From Deltaproteobacteria bacterium (lineage in GTDB: Bacteria; Desulfobacterota_B; Binatia; UBA9968), in the NCBI GenBank assembly GCA_016193385.1, contig JACPSF010000469.1, forward strand, positions 1 through 21,197: a DNA stretch of 21,197 bases. The letters are read 5' to 3'. The notes under the pieces are model-generated. The model saw nothing but the letters and a program-made list of their open reading frames with translations. It was not told the DNA's origin and did no database searches. Positions 14,444-21,197 of this stretch are shown one piece after another; the first letter of the stretch is position 1; each line of letters starts with the position of its first letter. A program made the translations under genes and the position numbers.

Positions 14444-15076
14444 TCATAAGTATCGCTCATCGTACCGGATCTTCTCTCTAAAGACAGCGTACCACTCTTG
14501 GTCCCGCCGTTCATACTTCCTAAAAATTCCCCATGACAAGAGATCGGCGGCTTGCAAGCCTAAATTCTCTTGAGACCTGTGATGGAAGATGTCTAACGGG
14601 ACCTTGGGGTCAATTCGGCCTTCAAGTTGCCGGATGATGTAGTTGTTGAATTCCCCGATCTCCCGCCTGCTCTTACTCCTGTCAATGGCCAGGATGACCC
14701 TTGGGGAAGCCTCTTCAATGGGCACATGATCTAGAACGTTCCTGGCGATGAAGTTATAGACCCGGTCTTTTTTCTGAGCCAAGCTTTCATAAACACGTCG
14801 CTTGTTTAGGGTGAGAGCGTAGATCGCAAAGGGAACAGGCTGAACAAGGCCGTAGAAGTATTCTTTCACCTCGACGGATGTGCGGCTACCCTTCAGCTCC
14901 ACGGATGGACGCCTGGGGAGCTTTCGGCGAACTGTCTTTTTTACTGCGTTGAGGAGAGCGCGGTTGTTACTCTCTCCGCTAAGAGCCAGGATGGTTACGG
15001 TGAAGAAGTTCGAAGGCCTTTTCCCAAAGAAATCAAATCCCAGGTCCCCGCTTTCGTCAACGTAGAGAAACCACAC
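14444..15076 (-). CDS. DUF3800 domain protein (predicted RNase H-like fold)
   Basis: The 210-residue product starts with the family hallmark strand FLYVDESGDLGF, where Asp and Glu are conserved acidic positions. It continues with FFTVTILALSGE, ELKGSR, a central VILAIDRSKSR strand with Asp, and DIFHHRS. It ends with the second hallmark LGLQAADLLSWGIFRKYE, where the Ala-Asp is the distal acidic residue. DUF3800 (PF12686) proteins resemble RNase H-fold nucleases and are common in mobile and defence islands, but the function is not established. Start GTG 15076 places the first strand at the N-terminus as usual; the ribosome site is weak. It diverges from the purine-rich region and ends next to a hairpin-rich stretch. 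Confidence 0.8.
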   Translation of the reverse strand: MWFLYVDESGDLGFDFFGKRPSNFFTVTILALSGESNNRALLNAVKKTVRRKLPRRPSVELKGSRTSVEVKEYFYGLVQPVPFAIYALTLNKRRVYESLAQKKDRVYNFIARNVLDHVPIEEASPRVILAIDRSKSRREIGEFNNYIIRQLEGRIDPKVPLDIFHHRSQENLGLQAADLLSWGIFRKYERRDQEWYAVFREKIRYDERYL

Positions 15077-15986
15077 GGCACGGGCATTCTTTCACCATGC
15101 AGGCAAACCCGTCAAACCAATTTTTTCTGGCTGTCCACAAATTATCCAAGGGAGTCTCCCTGTGAGGGAGACGGAAGGGCGCGAAGCGCTTCGGGCGGGC
15201 AAGAGGGTAATGTGACAGAGGGGCACAAGAAAGCGGGCAGTCCGAGGCGGGCAAGCCGGGGGGAGTCAAGGGGGGACCCGGCGCAGAGTCCTGGTCCCCT
15301 GTTGGTCTTCCCTCGTATCAAATTAGATCCCTACCTTTTACTTGCGAGCGGACGAGCGAACGGAGGCGAACGGATGGGCTGGCGAGCCCAGGGGCGAGAG
15401 AAGTAGAGATGGCGGAGTGTCGGGTCCGTTCGGCGGAGAGACCAACGGAGCACGCAAGAGTAGGGTAAGGGGTAAGAGAAGGGAGCGCGAGGGAAACCGT
15501 TAGGGGAACGGGACGTACCGCCGAGGACAGAGGCGCGGGTCCGTGATGCGCGGGGGACCGAACGAGGGACGATGGGAGAGAAGAAGAGAGGTGATGGGCC
15601 GATGGGGAAAGACGGGGAGCGAGGCAGACGGGAGAAAGGGAGAGACAACCAGGAGCACCGGACAATGAGGGGGAGAAGGTTTGCCGTGGGGTCCGGGGGC
15701 ACGGCTCGGGAGAGGGGGAGCGTCCCGGCGAGATGGCGGGGCAAAGCTAGCCCCCCAGGCGATCATGCGGCTTGCCAAGGGAACCCGATGGCTTCTACTT
15801 CAGGAGACCCTTATATCCAGCGTGGTTTGCGCCCCTATCGGGTGCGAGCCGGACCCCATACCCCTAAACAGGATGCTGACCCTTTTTGACCTCATATAAA
15901 AAGGCCCCGGTAGGGGGGAAATTGGTTGATGAGTATGGATATAGAGGCGTTTGATCCGCACACGAAACAAAAAGGAGGTTGAAACG
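15077..15986. other. 0.9-kb purine-rich non-coding region
   Basis: No credible gene was found on either strand. The plus strand is strongly purine-biased between about 15180 and 15730 (94 of 120 bases are A or G in 15541-15660), with frequent GGG runs. This leaves the minus strand almost free of stops and creates long artificial Pro/Ser/Arg frames. Visible structure includes a stem GTCTCCCT/AGGGAGAC at 15154-15172, a palindrome CGAAGCGCTTCG at 15182-15193, several GGGTCCG copies, and a long-range pair ACCCGAT (from 15784)/ATCGGGT (ending near 15842). The region separates the divergent DUF3800 and HTH genes. It could be a structured RNA, a G-rich regulatory element or replication-related DNA. 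Confidence 0.5.
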
Positions 15987-16418
15987 ATGCCAGGAACAAA
16001 ACCAACCAAGACGGAGTTAGCCAGAATGAAGGCCATGCACGACTTGGGTTTAAGCCCGACAGCCATAGCTAAAAAAATAGGACGGAGCCACAACACGGTA
16101 TCAAAATATCTGAGAAGCGAGGTTTACAACGACCCGCAAATCAGCCAATTGGTTGAAAGGATCAAGGAGAAGGAAGTCCAGGACCTTTATCTCCTTGGCG
16201 GTAAGGCAAGGGCCAGGCTTCATGAGCTATTGGATGAGGGTAACACAAAGGTCATTGAGACCGTGGCCTTGATGGACAGGAGTTTTCAGCAACGGCGGCT
16301 TCTTGAGGGGAACTCGACAGCGAACATTGGCCTGCTAAGCGCGCTTGTTGAGGCGGCACACAGAAGAGACAAGGCTGAGGTTAAAGATCAGAAAGGCGAA
16401 GGATCAGGAGGGAAATAG
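15987..16418 (+). CDS. Helix-turn-helix protein, phage or mobile-element type
   Basis: The 143-residue product has an N-terminal helix-turn-helix of the resolvase/terminase-small-subunit kind: the first helix around residues 10-20, then LSPTAIAKKIGRSHNTVSKYL at about 22-42. A charged helical region follows (VERIKEKEVQDLYLL), then a conserved-looking stretch ALMDRSFQQRRLLEGNST, ending in a basic, disordered tail. Such proteins are often phage terminase small subunits or transposon regulators. No terminase large subunit is visible here, so the exact role is open. ATG 15987 is fixed by AAGGAGGT seven bases upstream; a longer in-frame start at 15951 would contain that ribosome site. It follows the purine-rich region. 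Confidence 0.7.
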   Translation: MPGTKPTKTELARMKAMHDLGLSPTAIAKKIGRSHNTVSKYLRSEVYNDPQISQLVERIKEKEVQDLYLLGGKARARLHELLDEGNTKVIETVALMDRSFQQRRLLEGNSTANIGLLSALVEAAHRRDKAEVKDQKGEGSGGK

Positions 16419-16493
16419 TAGGTGACTGACGGGCTTTGACTGTAATTAAAAAAGACTGGGATGTTGATCTTGATGGGGGACAAGATGGGCTTC

Positions 16494-16829
16494 CTACCCT
16501 GTTCGGGAATCGAGTTCATCACGCAAGTCCTCTATGGCCCCTCGTAGCTGGTCAACGGCCCGCCGTAGCTCCTGTAATGGCTTCTCAATATTTTTCTGCG
16601 AGGAGCCTTGGATTATCTCCTGGATCTCGCCACGCAATTCATAAATCTTGTGGCCGATGGAGCCTACCTCCTCAGAAATTTTCATGTGAAGTTTTTGGAC
16701 TTCGTCGGCGATAAAGCACGCAACAAATACTACTGCTAGCCATCCGACTAACTGCTCAACCGATGTGCCAAAGATAACCCACCATATCCCAGTTAGCCCC
16801 AATAGGATTAAGGTAGTCAAAATCCTCAT
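16494..16829 (-). CDS. Small membrane protein with C-terminal coiled coil
   Basis: The 111-residue product starts with two closely spaced hydrophobic helices (about residues 3-20 and 24-42). A long charged amphipathic part then runs to the end (KLHMKISEEVGSIGHKI, LQELRRAVDQLRGAIEDLRD), typical of a coiled coil. Membrane anchoring with a soluble oligomerising tail is likely. I do not recognise a family, though the architecture resembles phage-encoded or stress-related small membrane proteins. ATG 16829 was chosen because GGGGAGG lies eight bases upstream; the further upstream frame to 16961 is not protein-like. It is oriented opposite to its neighbours and diverges from the pseudo-receiver gene. 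Confidence 0.65.
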   Translation of the reverse strand: MRILTTLILLGLTGIWWVIFGTSVEQLVGWLAVVFVACFIADEVQKLHMKISEEVGSIGHKIYELRGEIQEIIQGSSQKNIEKPLQELRRAVDQLRGAIEDLRDELDSRTG

Positions 16830-17006
16830 TTGCCCATCCTCCCCTAGGCGCGTCTCTTGCACCCCTTGTAATCTTCCCACCGAGCAAGAGTGCTCGTCAA
16901 CCAAAATTTCCTTGTCTCGAAGGGCAAAAGGCTCGCATTGTCGAGGAAAGTGAAAATTCAAACTTGGAAAAAGTTAGCTCTGCGAATCCCAAACAACCTG
17001 TTGGAG

Positions 17007-17015
17007 TGGTATAAT
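17007..17015 (+). promoter_or_regulatory. Extended -10 promoter for the pseudo-receiver operon
   Basis: TGGTATAAT is a perfect extended -10 element (TGnTATAAT), which can work without a good -35 box; none is seen at the right distance. The expected start near 17022 leaves a leader of about 15 bases before ATG 17037. Confidence 0.6.
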
Positions 17016-17036
17016 TTGGGCTTGGAAATTGACCCT

Positions 17037-17726
17037 ATGGCCGCGAAGAAGACCATCCTGACGGTAGACAGTAACCCCGGTTTTACGGATGTCCTCAGGG
17101 TCACCCTTGAAATAGAAGGATACAACGTGATGTGTGCTAATAACGGCAAAGAGGTCTTTAGTCAGCTAGCGCAGCAAAAGCCGGACCTCGTTTTTCTCGG
17201 CGTTATGTTACCTGAGGTGAATGTGTTGCCTGAGAGGAATGGTCTGGCGGTCTTGAGCCGACTCAAGGGCTCTCCCGATACCTCGTCCATTCCGGTAGTC
17301 ATGCTGACCGCAGACGGCAGCGAGGAAACAAGAGCAGAAGCCTTTAAGCGTGATGCTGACGGGTATATCACTAAGCCCTGTATTATGACTGACATAGCCA
17401 GCGAGATTCATCGGCTCTTGGGAGATCCTCCAAAACCGATCAGAGAAAAGAAGAGGCCGAGGCCGTTGAGCAGGATCTACATGCTTGAAGGATGGGAAAA
17501 AGCAATATTCGAGACGATGGTGATGAAGGGTGGCAAAAACCTTTCGCTCCAAGAAATTTATCAAGGCCTGCGTACTGACTATTTGGTCACACGGCATAAG
17601 CAGCGGTGGAAACGACGCGGACAACCGAGATTTCAATCTTCGACCAGGAGAGCTATCACAAATCTTATCAGGAAACGCATTGTTAAACGCATCGCCAAGG
17701 CAACCTATTCTTTGATTCAAAGATAG
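17037..17726 (+). CDS. Pseudo-receiver fused to a winged-helix-like domain
   Basis: The 229-residue product has an N-terminal receiver-like domain (about 4-128) and a basic C-terminal domain (about 145-229). The receiver retains one acidic residue (Asp11 in TVDSN), the Thr of MLTAD and the Lys of YITKP. The phospho-acceptor position is Gly55 (LVFLGVMLPE instead of the usual Asp), and a small insertion follows (EVNVLPERNG). It should not be phosphorylated in the usual way. The C-terminal part (LSLQEIYQGLR, then TRRAITNLIRKRIVKRI) looks like a winged-helix DNA-binding domain. ATG 17037 suits the domain start; the ribosome site is weak but an extended -10 promoter precedes it. Two membrane-protein genes follow in the same direction at 16 bases and then a four-base overlap. 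Confidence 0.75.
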   Translation: MAAKKTILTVDSNPGFTDVLRVTLEIEGYNVMCANNGKEVFSQLAQQKPDLVFLGVMLPEVNVLPERNGLAVLSRLKGSPDTSSIPVVMLTADGSEETRAEAFKRDADGYITKPCIMTDIASEIHRLLGDPPKPIREKKRPRPLSRIYMLEGWEKAIFETMVMKGGKNLSLQEIYQGLRTDYLVTRHKQRWKRRGQPRFQSSTRRAITNLIRKRIVKRIAKATYSLIQR

Positions 17727-17742
17727 GTTGAAAGTAAGAGCC

Positions 17743-18363
17743 ATGGCCATCGAATTGATTACGTGTAACGCCTGCGGAGCTAAGAACGCCTCGGACCGGA
17801 CGGTCTGTCTTGCCTGCGGGGCTGACCTAGCGCCCTCCGATGGAAGCCAGGCAAAAGAAGTGAACCCACCCTGGGCAGCTTCTCTGTGGCAGCGGATTAA
17901 GACAGTAAAGCTCAATGGGTGGCAGCGATTGTGGATTCTCGTATCGGTCCTATGGTTTGTGGTCGTAGCATTTTTTACCTCCGCCCTTCTCCCAAATTCC
18001 GTCCCGCCCGAACGTGTCTATGAGCGACTGCCAAAGGAGATGTCGGCAAAGCTTCTCAAGGTGGTGTCTAATCCGTTCGACATTTTTGATAAAAGCGATA
18101 GAGCCGAAGAAGTGGGGATCAGTCTTCACGTGGACAGCGGTGATACACTCTGGTTTCGAAAGGGAGTTACGATCAAAGAGGCGGAACTAGTCGCCAACAC
18201 ATATGACGAGCTGTTGCGGCAGTCGTTAAGGCACGAACGTATCCAACATTTATTTCCCTACGCATTTCTCTTCTGGGTCGTGCCATGTGCCGTGCTTTAT
18301 GCCTTGGGCTGGGCAATTGCCTGGGTACGTCGCGGTTTCGATCAGGAATGGGAAATCAGATGA
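17743..18363 (+). CDS. Zinc-ribbon membrane protein
   Basis: The 206-residue product opens with a four-cysteine zinc ribbon (CNACG at residue 8, CLACG at residue 22). A linker and a first membrane helix follow (about 64-84, LWILVSVLWFVVV), then an 85-residue extracytoplasmic or cytoplasmic domain with a strand GISLHVDSGDTLWF. A second membrane helix lies near 172-196. Family and function are not recognised; zinc-ribbon plus membrane segments are common in uncharacterised bacterial membrane proteins. ATG 17743 starts right before the ribbon; an upstream TTG at 17728 is less likely. Its stop overlaps the next start in ATGA, so it is translationally coupled, and it lies in an operon with the pseudo-receiver. 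Confidence 0.65.
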   Translation: MAIELITCNACGAKNASDRTVCLACGADLAPSDGSQAKEVNPPWAASLWQRIKTVKLNGWQRLWILVSVLWFVVVAFFTSALLPNSVPPERVYERLPKEMSAKLLKVVSNPFDIFDKSDRAEEVGISLHVDSGDTLWFRKGVTIKEAELVANTYDELLRQSLRHERIQHLFPYAFLFWVVPCAVLYALGWAIAWVRRGFDQEWEIR

Positions 18364-18761
18364 ACATGCGAGGCGATTCGTTAGCCGTCGCCTTCGATAG
18401 GTTCGGTCGTGGCTTGCTGGGTGGATGGTGCATCATTGGGCCAATTACCCTGATCAACGCCCAACGCGAATTTGTGGTCGGGCCAATGGGGGTGTTGTTC
18501 ATCTTTGTACTAATCTTTTATGCCATTGCGGTTTGGAAGTGGCAACGTCAAGGACTTAGCTTTATTAAAGCGGTCGGCAAAGATACGCCTTTATTTTTTG
18601 TTTTCTCCGGCGTCGGTGGGGCGATTAGCGGGGTGGTTGCGGCCTTGGGAGGGCCAGCATTGCACAGGGGTGGCGAGCTAGGCGGCCTTATGCTGGTTTT
18701 CCCGTTGCTAGGATTCTGGATACTAGAAGCGAGGCGAGGCGAAAAGAAGGCAGACCTTTAG
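18360..18761 (+). CDS. Small multi-pass membrane protein
   Basis: The 133-residue product is strongly hydrophobic with about four predicted membrane segments: around LLGGWCIIGPITL, the VLFIFVLIFYAIAVW stretch, the Gly-rich segment after PLFFVFSGVGG, and GGLMLVFPLLGFWIL. Loops are short, and the C-terminus is basic and probably cytoplasmic. No family is recognised. ATG 18360 overlaps the preceding stop by four bases (ATGA), which fixes the start and indicates coupled translation. Together with the zinc-ribbon protein it may form a membrane complex controlled by the pseudo-receiver protein, but this is inference from gene order only. Confidence 0.6.
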   Translation: MNMRGDSLAVAFDRFGRGLLGGWCIIGPITLINAQREFVVGPMGVLFIFVLIFYAIAVWKWQRQGLSFIKAVGKDTPLFFVFSGVGGAISGVVAALGGPALHRGGELGGLMLVFPLLGFWILEARRGEKKADL

Positions 18762-18889
18762 TTCAACTATACGCCGTGGAATCAATAGCGGTTTTCGCAC
18801 ATCGTACTGCACTCATATCCCCCGCGCTCTCCTGGCGGCCTCGATGTTAGGCCTGCGCTTCTAAGTAGCCCTTCTAAGCCTCTTACCAC

Positions 18890-19708
18890 CTAATCTATCA
18901 CACGCCGCAAGACTCGCAGCGAGAGGCCCGTCCTCTTTGATACAGCTTCAAGTGATTTCCCTTCTTTTAAGAGCCCGCGAGCCCTTTTTAGCGCCCGTTT
19001 CTTCTTTTCGCGGCGCAACGCAGTAAAATAGCCCCCCTCCAGACGGCGCTTGTTGTGAAATGCATACTTGCATTTTTGGGTACAAAACTCCTTACGGGCG
19101 TCTTTTTGATTAAACCAACCTTTGCACTGTTTACACCTCTTAAGGTTCGAGAGTGTCCCACGCTCCAGGGCTTGGATTACCGTCCAATACAGGTAACTCT
19201 CTAACTTACTCGACTCAATCAAACTCGCCCGCTCGCTGATTATCCATCTGGCACCTAAGATTTCTAGTGGCCGTTGTCCAGGCGCGAGATAGTCCTGTAG
19301 CTTCTGCCTGGCCTCATCGCCCTGGATTGTTTCTAGATCAAACGTTTTCCCCGTAGCGTCGCCCGTCCTAGGATCAACAGACACGTCCACAAAATCATAG
19401 TCCACAGGTTCGACGGCCCACTTTCGCGTGAGACCCATCTGGTTAATCTTATTTACTAGCTTCTCAAGCAGCCCATAGGCATCCACTAGACCGAGATCAT
19501 CCGGTGGGTCGAGAACGGGCAGCAAATCCCGCCGTAACTTTTGCTGAATCTGGCGACCCTTAAGTTTGGTGGGAAACTTTGCAAAGGCCAAAGACGATTG
19601 GAATACCTTCGTTAGCTCACGCACATTTCCCGAGCGAAAGTCGAAGTTGAGAAAGTGGGCAAGCAACTCCAAGTCAGAGAGCCGTTGAGTCCTGCCGTTA
19701 CTAACCAT
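18890..19708 (-). CDS. CGNR-like zinc-finger protein with C-terminal HTH
   Basis: The 272-residue product has a helical N-terminal half of unknown type. A compact zinc finger follows near residues 190-222 (Cys192, Cys195, Cys209, Cys213 in LKRCKQCKGWF and EFCTQKCKYAFHNKRR), resembling the CGNR finger of ABATE/CGNR regulators with CKYAFHN in place of CGNRAK. A Lys/Arg-rich segment and a final HTH-like part come next (GKSLEAVSKRTGLSLRVLRRV). A DNA- or RNA-binding regulator is likely. ATG 19708 was chosen because GGAGGGAGG lies about eight bases upstream; a longer frame to 19810 runs through the divergent promoter region. It is divergent from the Cro-like gene at 19825 across a 116-base shared region with repeated GTGTAACA boxes. 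Confidence 0.7.
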   Translation of the reverse strand: MVSNGRTQRLSDLELLAHFLNFDFRSGNVRELTKVFQSSLAFAKFPTKLKGRQIQQKLRRDLLPVLDPPDDLGLVDAYGLLEKLVNKINQMGLTRKWAVEPVDYDFVDVSVDPRTGDATGKTFDLETIQGDEARQKLQDYLAPGQRPLEILGARWIISERASLIESSKLESYLYWTVIQALERGTLSNLKRCKQCKGWFNQKDARKEFCTQKCKYAFHNKRRLEGGYFTALRREKKKRALKRARGLLKEGKSLEAVSKRTGLSLRVLRRVID

Positions 19709-19731
19709 CTTTAAAGCCTCCCTCCTGAATA

Positions 19732-19766
19732 GTGTAACACCATTTATATTGAGAATCGGTGTAACA
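19732..19766. promoter_or_regulatory. Two GTGTAACA boxes in the divergent intergenic region
   Basis: GTGTAACA occurs at 19732-19739 and 19759-19766, 27 bases apart; the first reads GTGTAACAC, with symmetric GTGT/ACAC half sites. They sit in the AT-rich gap between the CGNR-like and Cro-like genes and are candidate operators for one or both regulators. Confidence 0.45.
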
Positions 19767-19824
19767 TATGATATATTGATAATGGATGGAAAGCAAGAAG
19801 AAATTCTCAAGGAGGTAAAGGGTT

Positions 19825-20025
19825 ATGCCAGTCAATTGGGGTCTCAAATCCGCCCTTGTGGAACGCTTCGGCTCCAAAGTCGAGGCAGCCAAGGCGATAG
19901 GCATCCGTGAAAATCGCCTGAGCTACATCGTTCGGGGACACGTCCACCCCTCAGAGCGGGAACGCAAGGCCCTTGAGGGGGCTTTGGGTAAGGGCCTCGC
20001 AAGAAGGTCGCTCAAACGGAGCTAG
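19825..20025 (+). CDS. Small Cro/XRE-type HTH regulator
   Basis: The 66-residue product is a single helix-turn-helix domain of the Cro/CI type: LKSALVERFGSKVEAAKAIG gives the first helices, then IRENRLSYIVRGHVHPSERE the recognition helix and following turn, and then a short basic tail. It is likely a phage- or transposon-type repressor. AAGGAGGT lies about seven bases upstream of ATG 19825. It diverges from the CGNR-like gene and is followed after three bases by the DUF2292-like gene, so it heads a small operon 19825-20537 that probably continued beyond the IS insertion. Confidence 0.75.
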   Translation: MPVNWGLKSALVERFGSKVEAAKAIGIRENRLSYIVRGHVHPSERERKALEGALGKGLARRSLKRS

Positions 20026-20028
20026 AGT

Positions 20029-20205
20029 ATGTCATTGAATGAACAGGCTATAACCGCAATTCTGCGCGACTTAGAACGCAGGCAGTTTTACGGCTTGTTG
20101 GAAATAAAGTTCGAGGCAGGTCGCGTAGTTCTTTTACGAAAAACTGAGACCATCAAGCCCAACGACTATCGAAACAATCGAGGTGAACAAAATGACCAAC
20201 ATTAA
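20029..20205 (+). CDS. DUF2292 (YezD-like) small protein
   Basis: The 58-residue product has the pattern of DUF2292/YezD proteins: a helix (ITAILRDLERRQ), an aromatic-Gly turn (FYGLLEIKF), a strand (GRVVLLRKTE) and then IKP. It is a compact helix plus two-stranded unit of unknown function. ATG 20029 lies three bases after the stop of the Cro-like gene. Its end overlaps the next frame by 14 bases. The last 20 residues are polar and low-complexity and may be read-through beyond the domain. Confidence 0.6.
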   Translation: MSLNEQAITAILRDLERRQFYGLLEIKFEAGRVVLLRKTETIKPNDYRNNRGEQNDQH

Positions 20206-20392
20206 TGGCGCTACTTTTAACCCCAAATCCGCGACCGAAATCCTGGCACGAGAGCCTCAACCCCTGTCGTGGGTGTGGGACAAATATATAGCGAATTTCT
20301 GGGGACAGTGTACGGCATTGAAGTGGGAGGTCTATCTGCGGTCTAAAAACCATGTCGGGCGTGCGACGTTTGTGAGGTCCGAGAGAAACTGA
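20192..20392 (+). pseudogene. Decayed AAA/RepA-like ATPase fragment
   Basis: The 66-residue frame from ATG 20192 (GAGGTG about six bases upstream) contains ATEILAREPQPLSWVWDKYI. This resembles the N-terminal lead-in of RepA-type or RecA-like AAA helicases of mobile replicons (the EWLWEGYL kind) just before the Walker A strand. Where GxxxxGK[ST] is expected, the frame reads KNHVGRATFV, a damaged Walker A with GRAT. It then stops within ten residues, so the ATPase core is missing. It looks like the surviving start of a larger gene, truncated by mutation before the IS arrived. The assignment is by eye and tentative. Confidence 0.45.
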
Positions 20393-20408
20393 TGAGCTGG
20401 AGGCAAAG

Positions 20409-20537
20409 ATGATCGCGCGATTCTTTTTCAGGGGAGCAGTGAGAATAGTCGGATTTTACTTTTGTGGACCACCGTGGGTTTTCTTGTTGGCTTTGATTTC
20501 TTTAGCCGTTCTTCTTTTAGGCTTGTTCTCGATCTAG
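20409..20537 (+). CDS. 42-residue single-span membrane peptide
   Basis: ATG 20409 is preceded by GGAGG at six bases. The product starts MIARFFFRGAVRIV, then FYFCGPPW, then one hydrophobic helix (VFLLALISLAVLLLGLF). Its stop codon lies within bases that may belong to the left end of the IS (CTAG at 20534-20537 next to CAGCTTGCTG), so the original gene may have been longer and cut by the insertion. Basic N-terminus and a single span suggest a small inner-membrane or toxin-like peptide, without further evidence. Confidence 0.5.
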   Translation: MIARFFFRGAVRIVGFYFCGPPWVFLLALISLAVLLLGLFSI

Positions 20538-21197
20538 CAGCTTGCTGAAAAACTCATTTTTTTCTCACGTCAAATCGTACGATCATGATAATATCCACGC
20601 AGTCTAGCTCTACGGAGGATTACGGGATGCGTGGAGAAGATCAAAGGCAAGCTGGCATGTTCAGCTACATTTCTCCTGAGCAGCGAGTGCCTAAAGACCA
20701 TCCACTGAGGGCCATTCGGGCGATGACGGACGAAGCCCTCGGATCGCTGTCGGGTGAGTTTGAGAAGCTTTATGCTCGGGTGGGGCGGCCTTCGATTGCC
20801 CCGGAGAAGCTTCTGCGGGCGCTGCTTTTGCAAGTGCTTTACACGGTGAGGAGCGAGCGGCTTTTGATGGAGCAGCTCGATTATAATCTTCTTTTCCGGT
20901 GGTTTGTGGGGCTCAACATGGATGATGCGGTGTGGGACCCCACCGTGTTCACTAAGAACCGGGAGCGTCTTTTGGAGGGGGACGTTGCCCAGAAGTTCTT
21001 TGAGCAAGTATATGAGCAGGCACATGAGAAGGGGCTTCTCTCCGATGAGCATTTCACGGTGGATGGGACTCTCATTGAGGCGTGGGCCGGGCAGAAAAGC
21101 TTCAAGAGCAAAGCTAAGCAGGATGGTCCTGGGGATTCTGGCAGCAACCCTACCGTGGACGTTCGGGGTGAGAAAAGGAGCAATGCCACACATCAGT
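20535..21197 (+). mobile_element. Insertion sequence, IS5/IS4-superfamily type, 5' part
   Basis: A terminal-repeat-like sequence CAGCTTGCTGAAAAACTC begins near 20538, about 90 bases before a DDE transposase start. The right end lies outside the window. CTAG next to the left end may be the target site. The element follows immediately after the small membrane ORF. Confidence 0.7.
20627..21197 (+). CDS. IS5-type DDE transposase, N-terminal part
   Basis: The frame is open from ATG 20627 to the window edge (190 codons). GGAGG lies eight bases upstream of the start. The N-terminal DUF772-type domain is clear: MFSYISPEQRVPKDHPLR, RPSIAPEKLLRALLLQVLY, the segment LLMEQLDYNLLFRWFVGL, and WDPTVFTKNRERLL. 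The catalytic domain begins with FTVDGTLIEAWAGQKSF, in which VDGT carries the first Asp of the DDE triad. The second Asp and the Glu would be beyond the edge. No frameshift is seen in the visible part, so the copy may be intact and recent. Confidence 0.88.
   Translation, partial: MRGEDQRQAGMFSYISPEQRVPKDHPLRAIRAMTDEALGSLSGEFEKLYARVGRPSIAPEKLLRALLLQVLYTVRSERLLMEQLDYNLLFRWFVGLNMDDAVWDPTVFTKNRERLLEGDVAQKFFEQVYEQAHEKGLLSDEHFTVDGTLIEAWAGQKSFKSKAKQDGPGDSGSNPTVDVRGEKRSNATHQ

Noticed and set aside
14126..14449. Plus-strand frame over the hairpin region
   Set aside because: It has no ribosome site and covers the tRNA-like arm and all hairpins; the amino-acid composition is not protein-like.
15331..15778. 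Long minus-strand frames rich in Pro, Ser and Arg
   Set aside because: They arise because the purine-rich plus strand gives few stop codons on the complement. They overlap each other in different frames and lack ribosome sites.

Overview
The window is a piece of a bacterial chromosome, probably an uncultured deltaproteobacterial-type lineage (Desulfobacterota/Binatota/Rokubacteria-like). That placement is an inference of modest confidence. It rests on the rpmE-prfA-prmC-murA-his gene order and on stand-alone TctC-type and NMT1-type substrate-binding proteins. No rRNA or taxonomic marker is present to settle it.

Left part (1-11.5 kb) is core chromosome. Two small lipoprotein genes (361-1546, +) follow a near-consensus sigma-70 promoter. 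They face a long leftward block: rpmE, a strong terminator, then prfA-prmC-murA-hisD-hisB-hisH-hisA with overlaps or gaps of a few bases, except for a repeat-bearing gap between hisB and hisH. Two genes of this block carry internal in-frame deletions. MurA lacks about 35 residues, including the loop with the catalytic Asp. HisH lacks about 54 residues just before its His/Glu dyad. hisG and hisF are absent from their usual places, and a ribbon-helix-helix antitoxin remnant with an in-frame stop lies after hisA. Divergent from rpmE is a degenerate receiver gene behind a textbook sigma-54 promoter. It is followed by a TctC-like binding protein and, convergently, an NMT1/THI5-like binding protein.

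At 11.78 kb the character changes. The 3' half of a tRNA-Ala(GGC) gene, with its 5' half missing, marks a probable attachment site; the island lies to its right. It starts with a visibly AT-richer, tightly overlapping leftward cassette (13961 to 11960): a TIGR04255-family protein, a protein with a PD-(D/E)xK nuclease-like signature, and an unrecognised protein. This looks like an uncharacterised, possibly defence-related module. It is bracketed by 21-nt imperfect inverted repeats, with a tRNA-Thr-like anticodon arm beside the right copy.

From 14.2 to 21.2 kb the sequence is accessory DNA. It contains a dense series of hairpins (14.22-14.43 kb), a DUF3800 gene, a 0.9-kb purine-rich non-coding stretch, an HTH protein, a small membrane/coiled-coil protein, and a three-gene operon. 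The operon encodes a pseudo-receiver lacking its phospho-Asp fused to a winged-helix-like domain, a zinc-ribbon membrane protein and another membrane protein. A CGNR-like zinc-finger protein diverges from a small Cro/XRE-like regulator. A DUF2292-like protein, a decayed AAA/RepA-like fragment and a 42-residue membrane peptide follow, and the right edge is the 5' part of an IS element. The whole right half reads as layered mobile-element insertion into or beside tRNA-derived sites.
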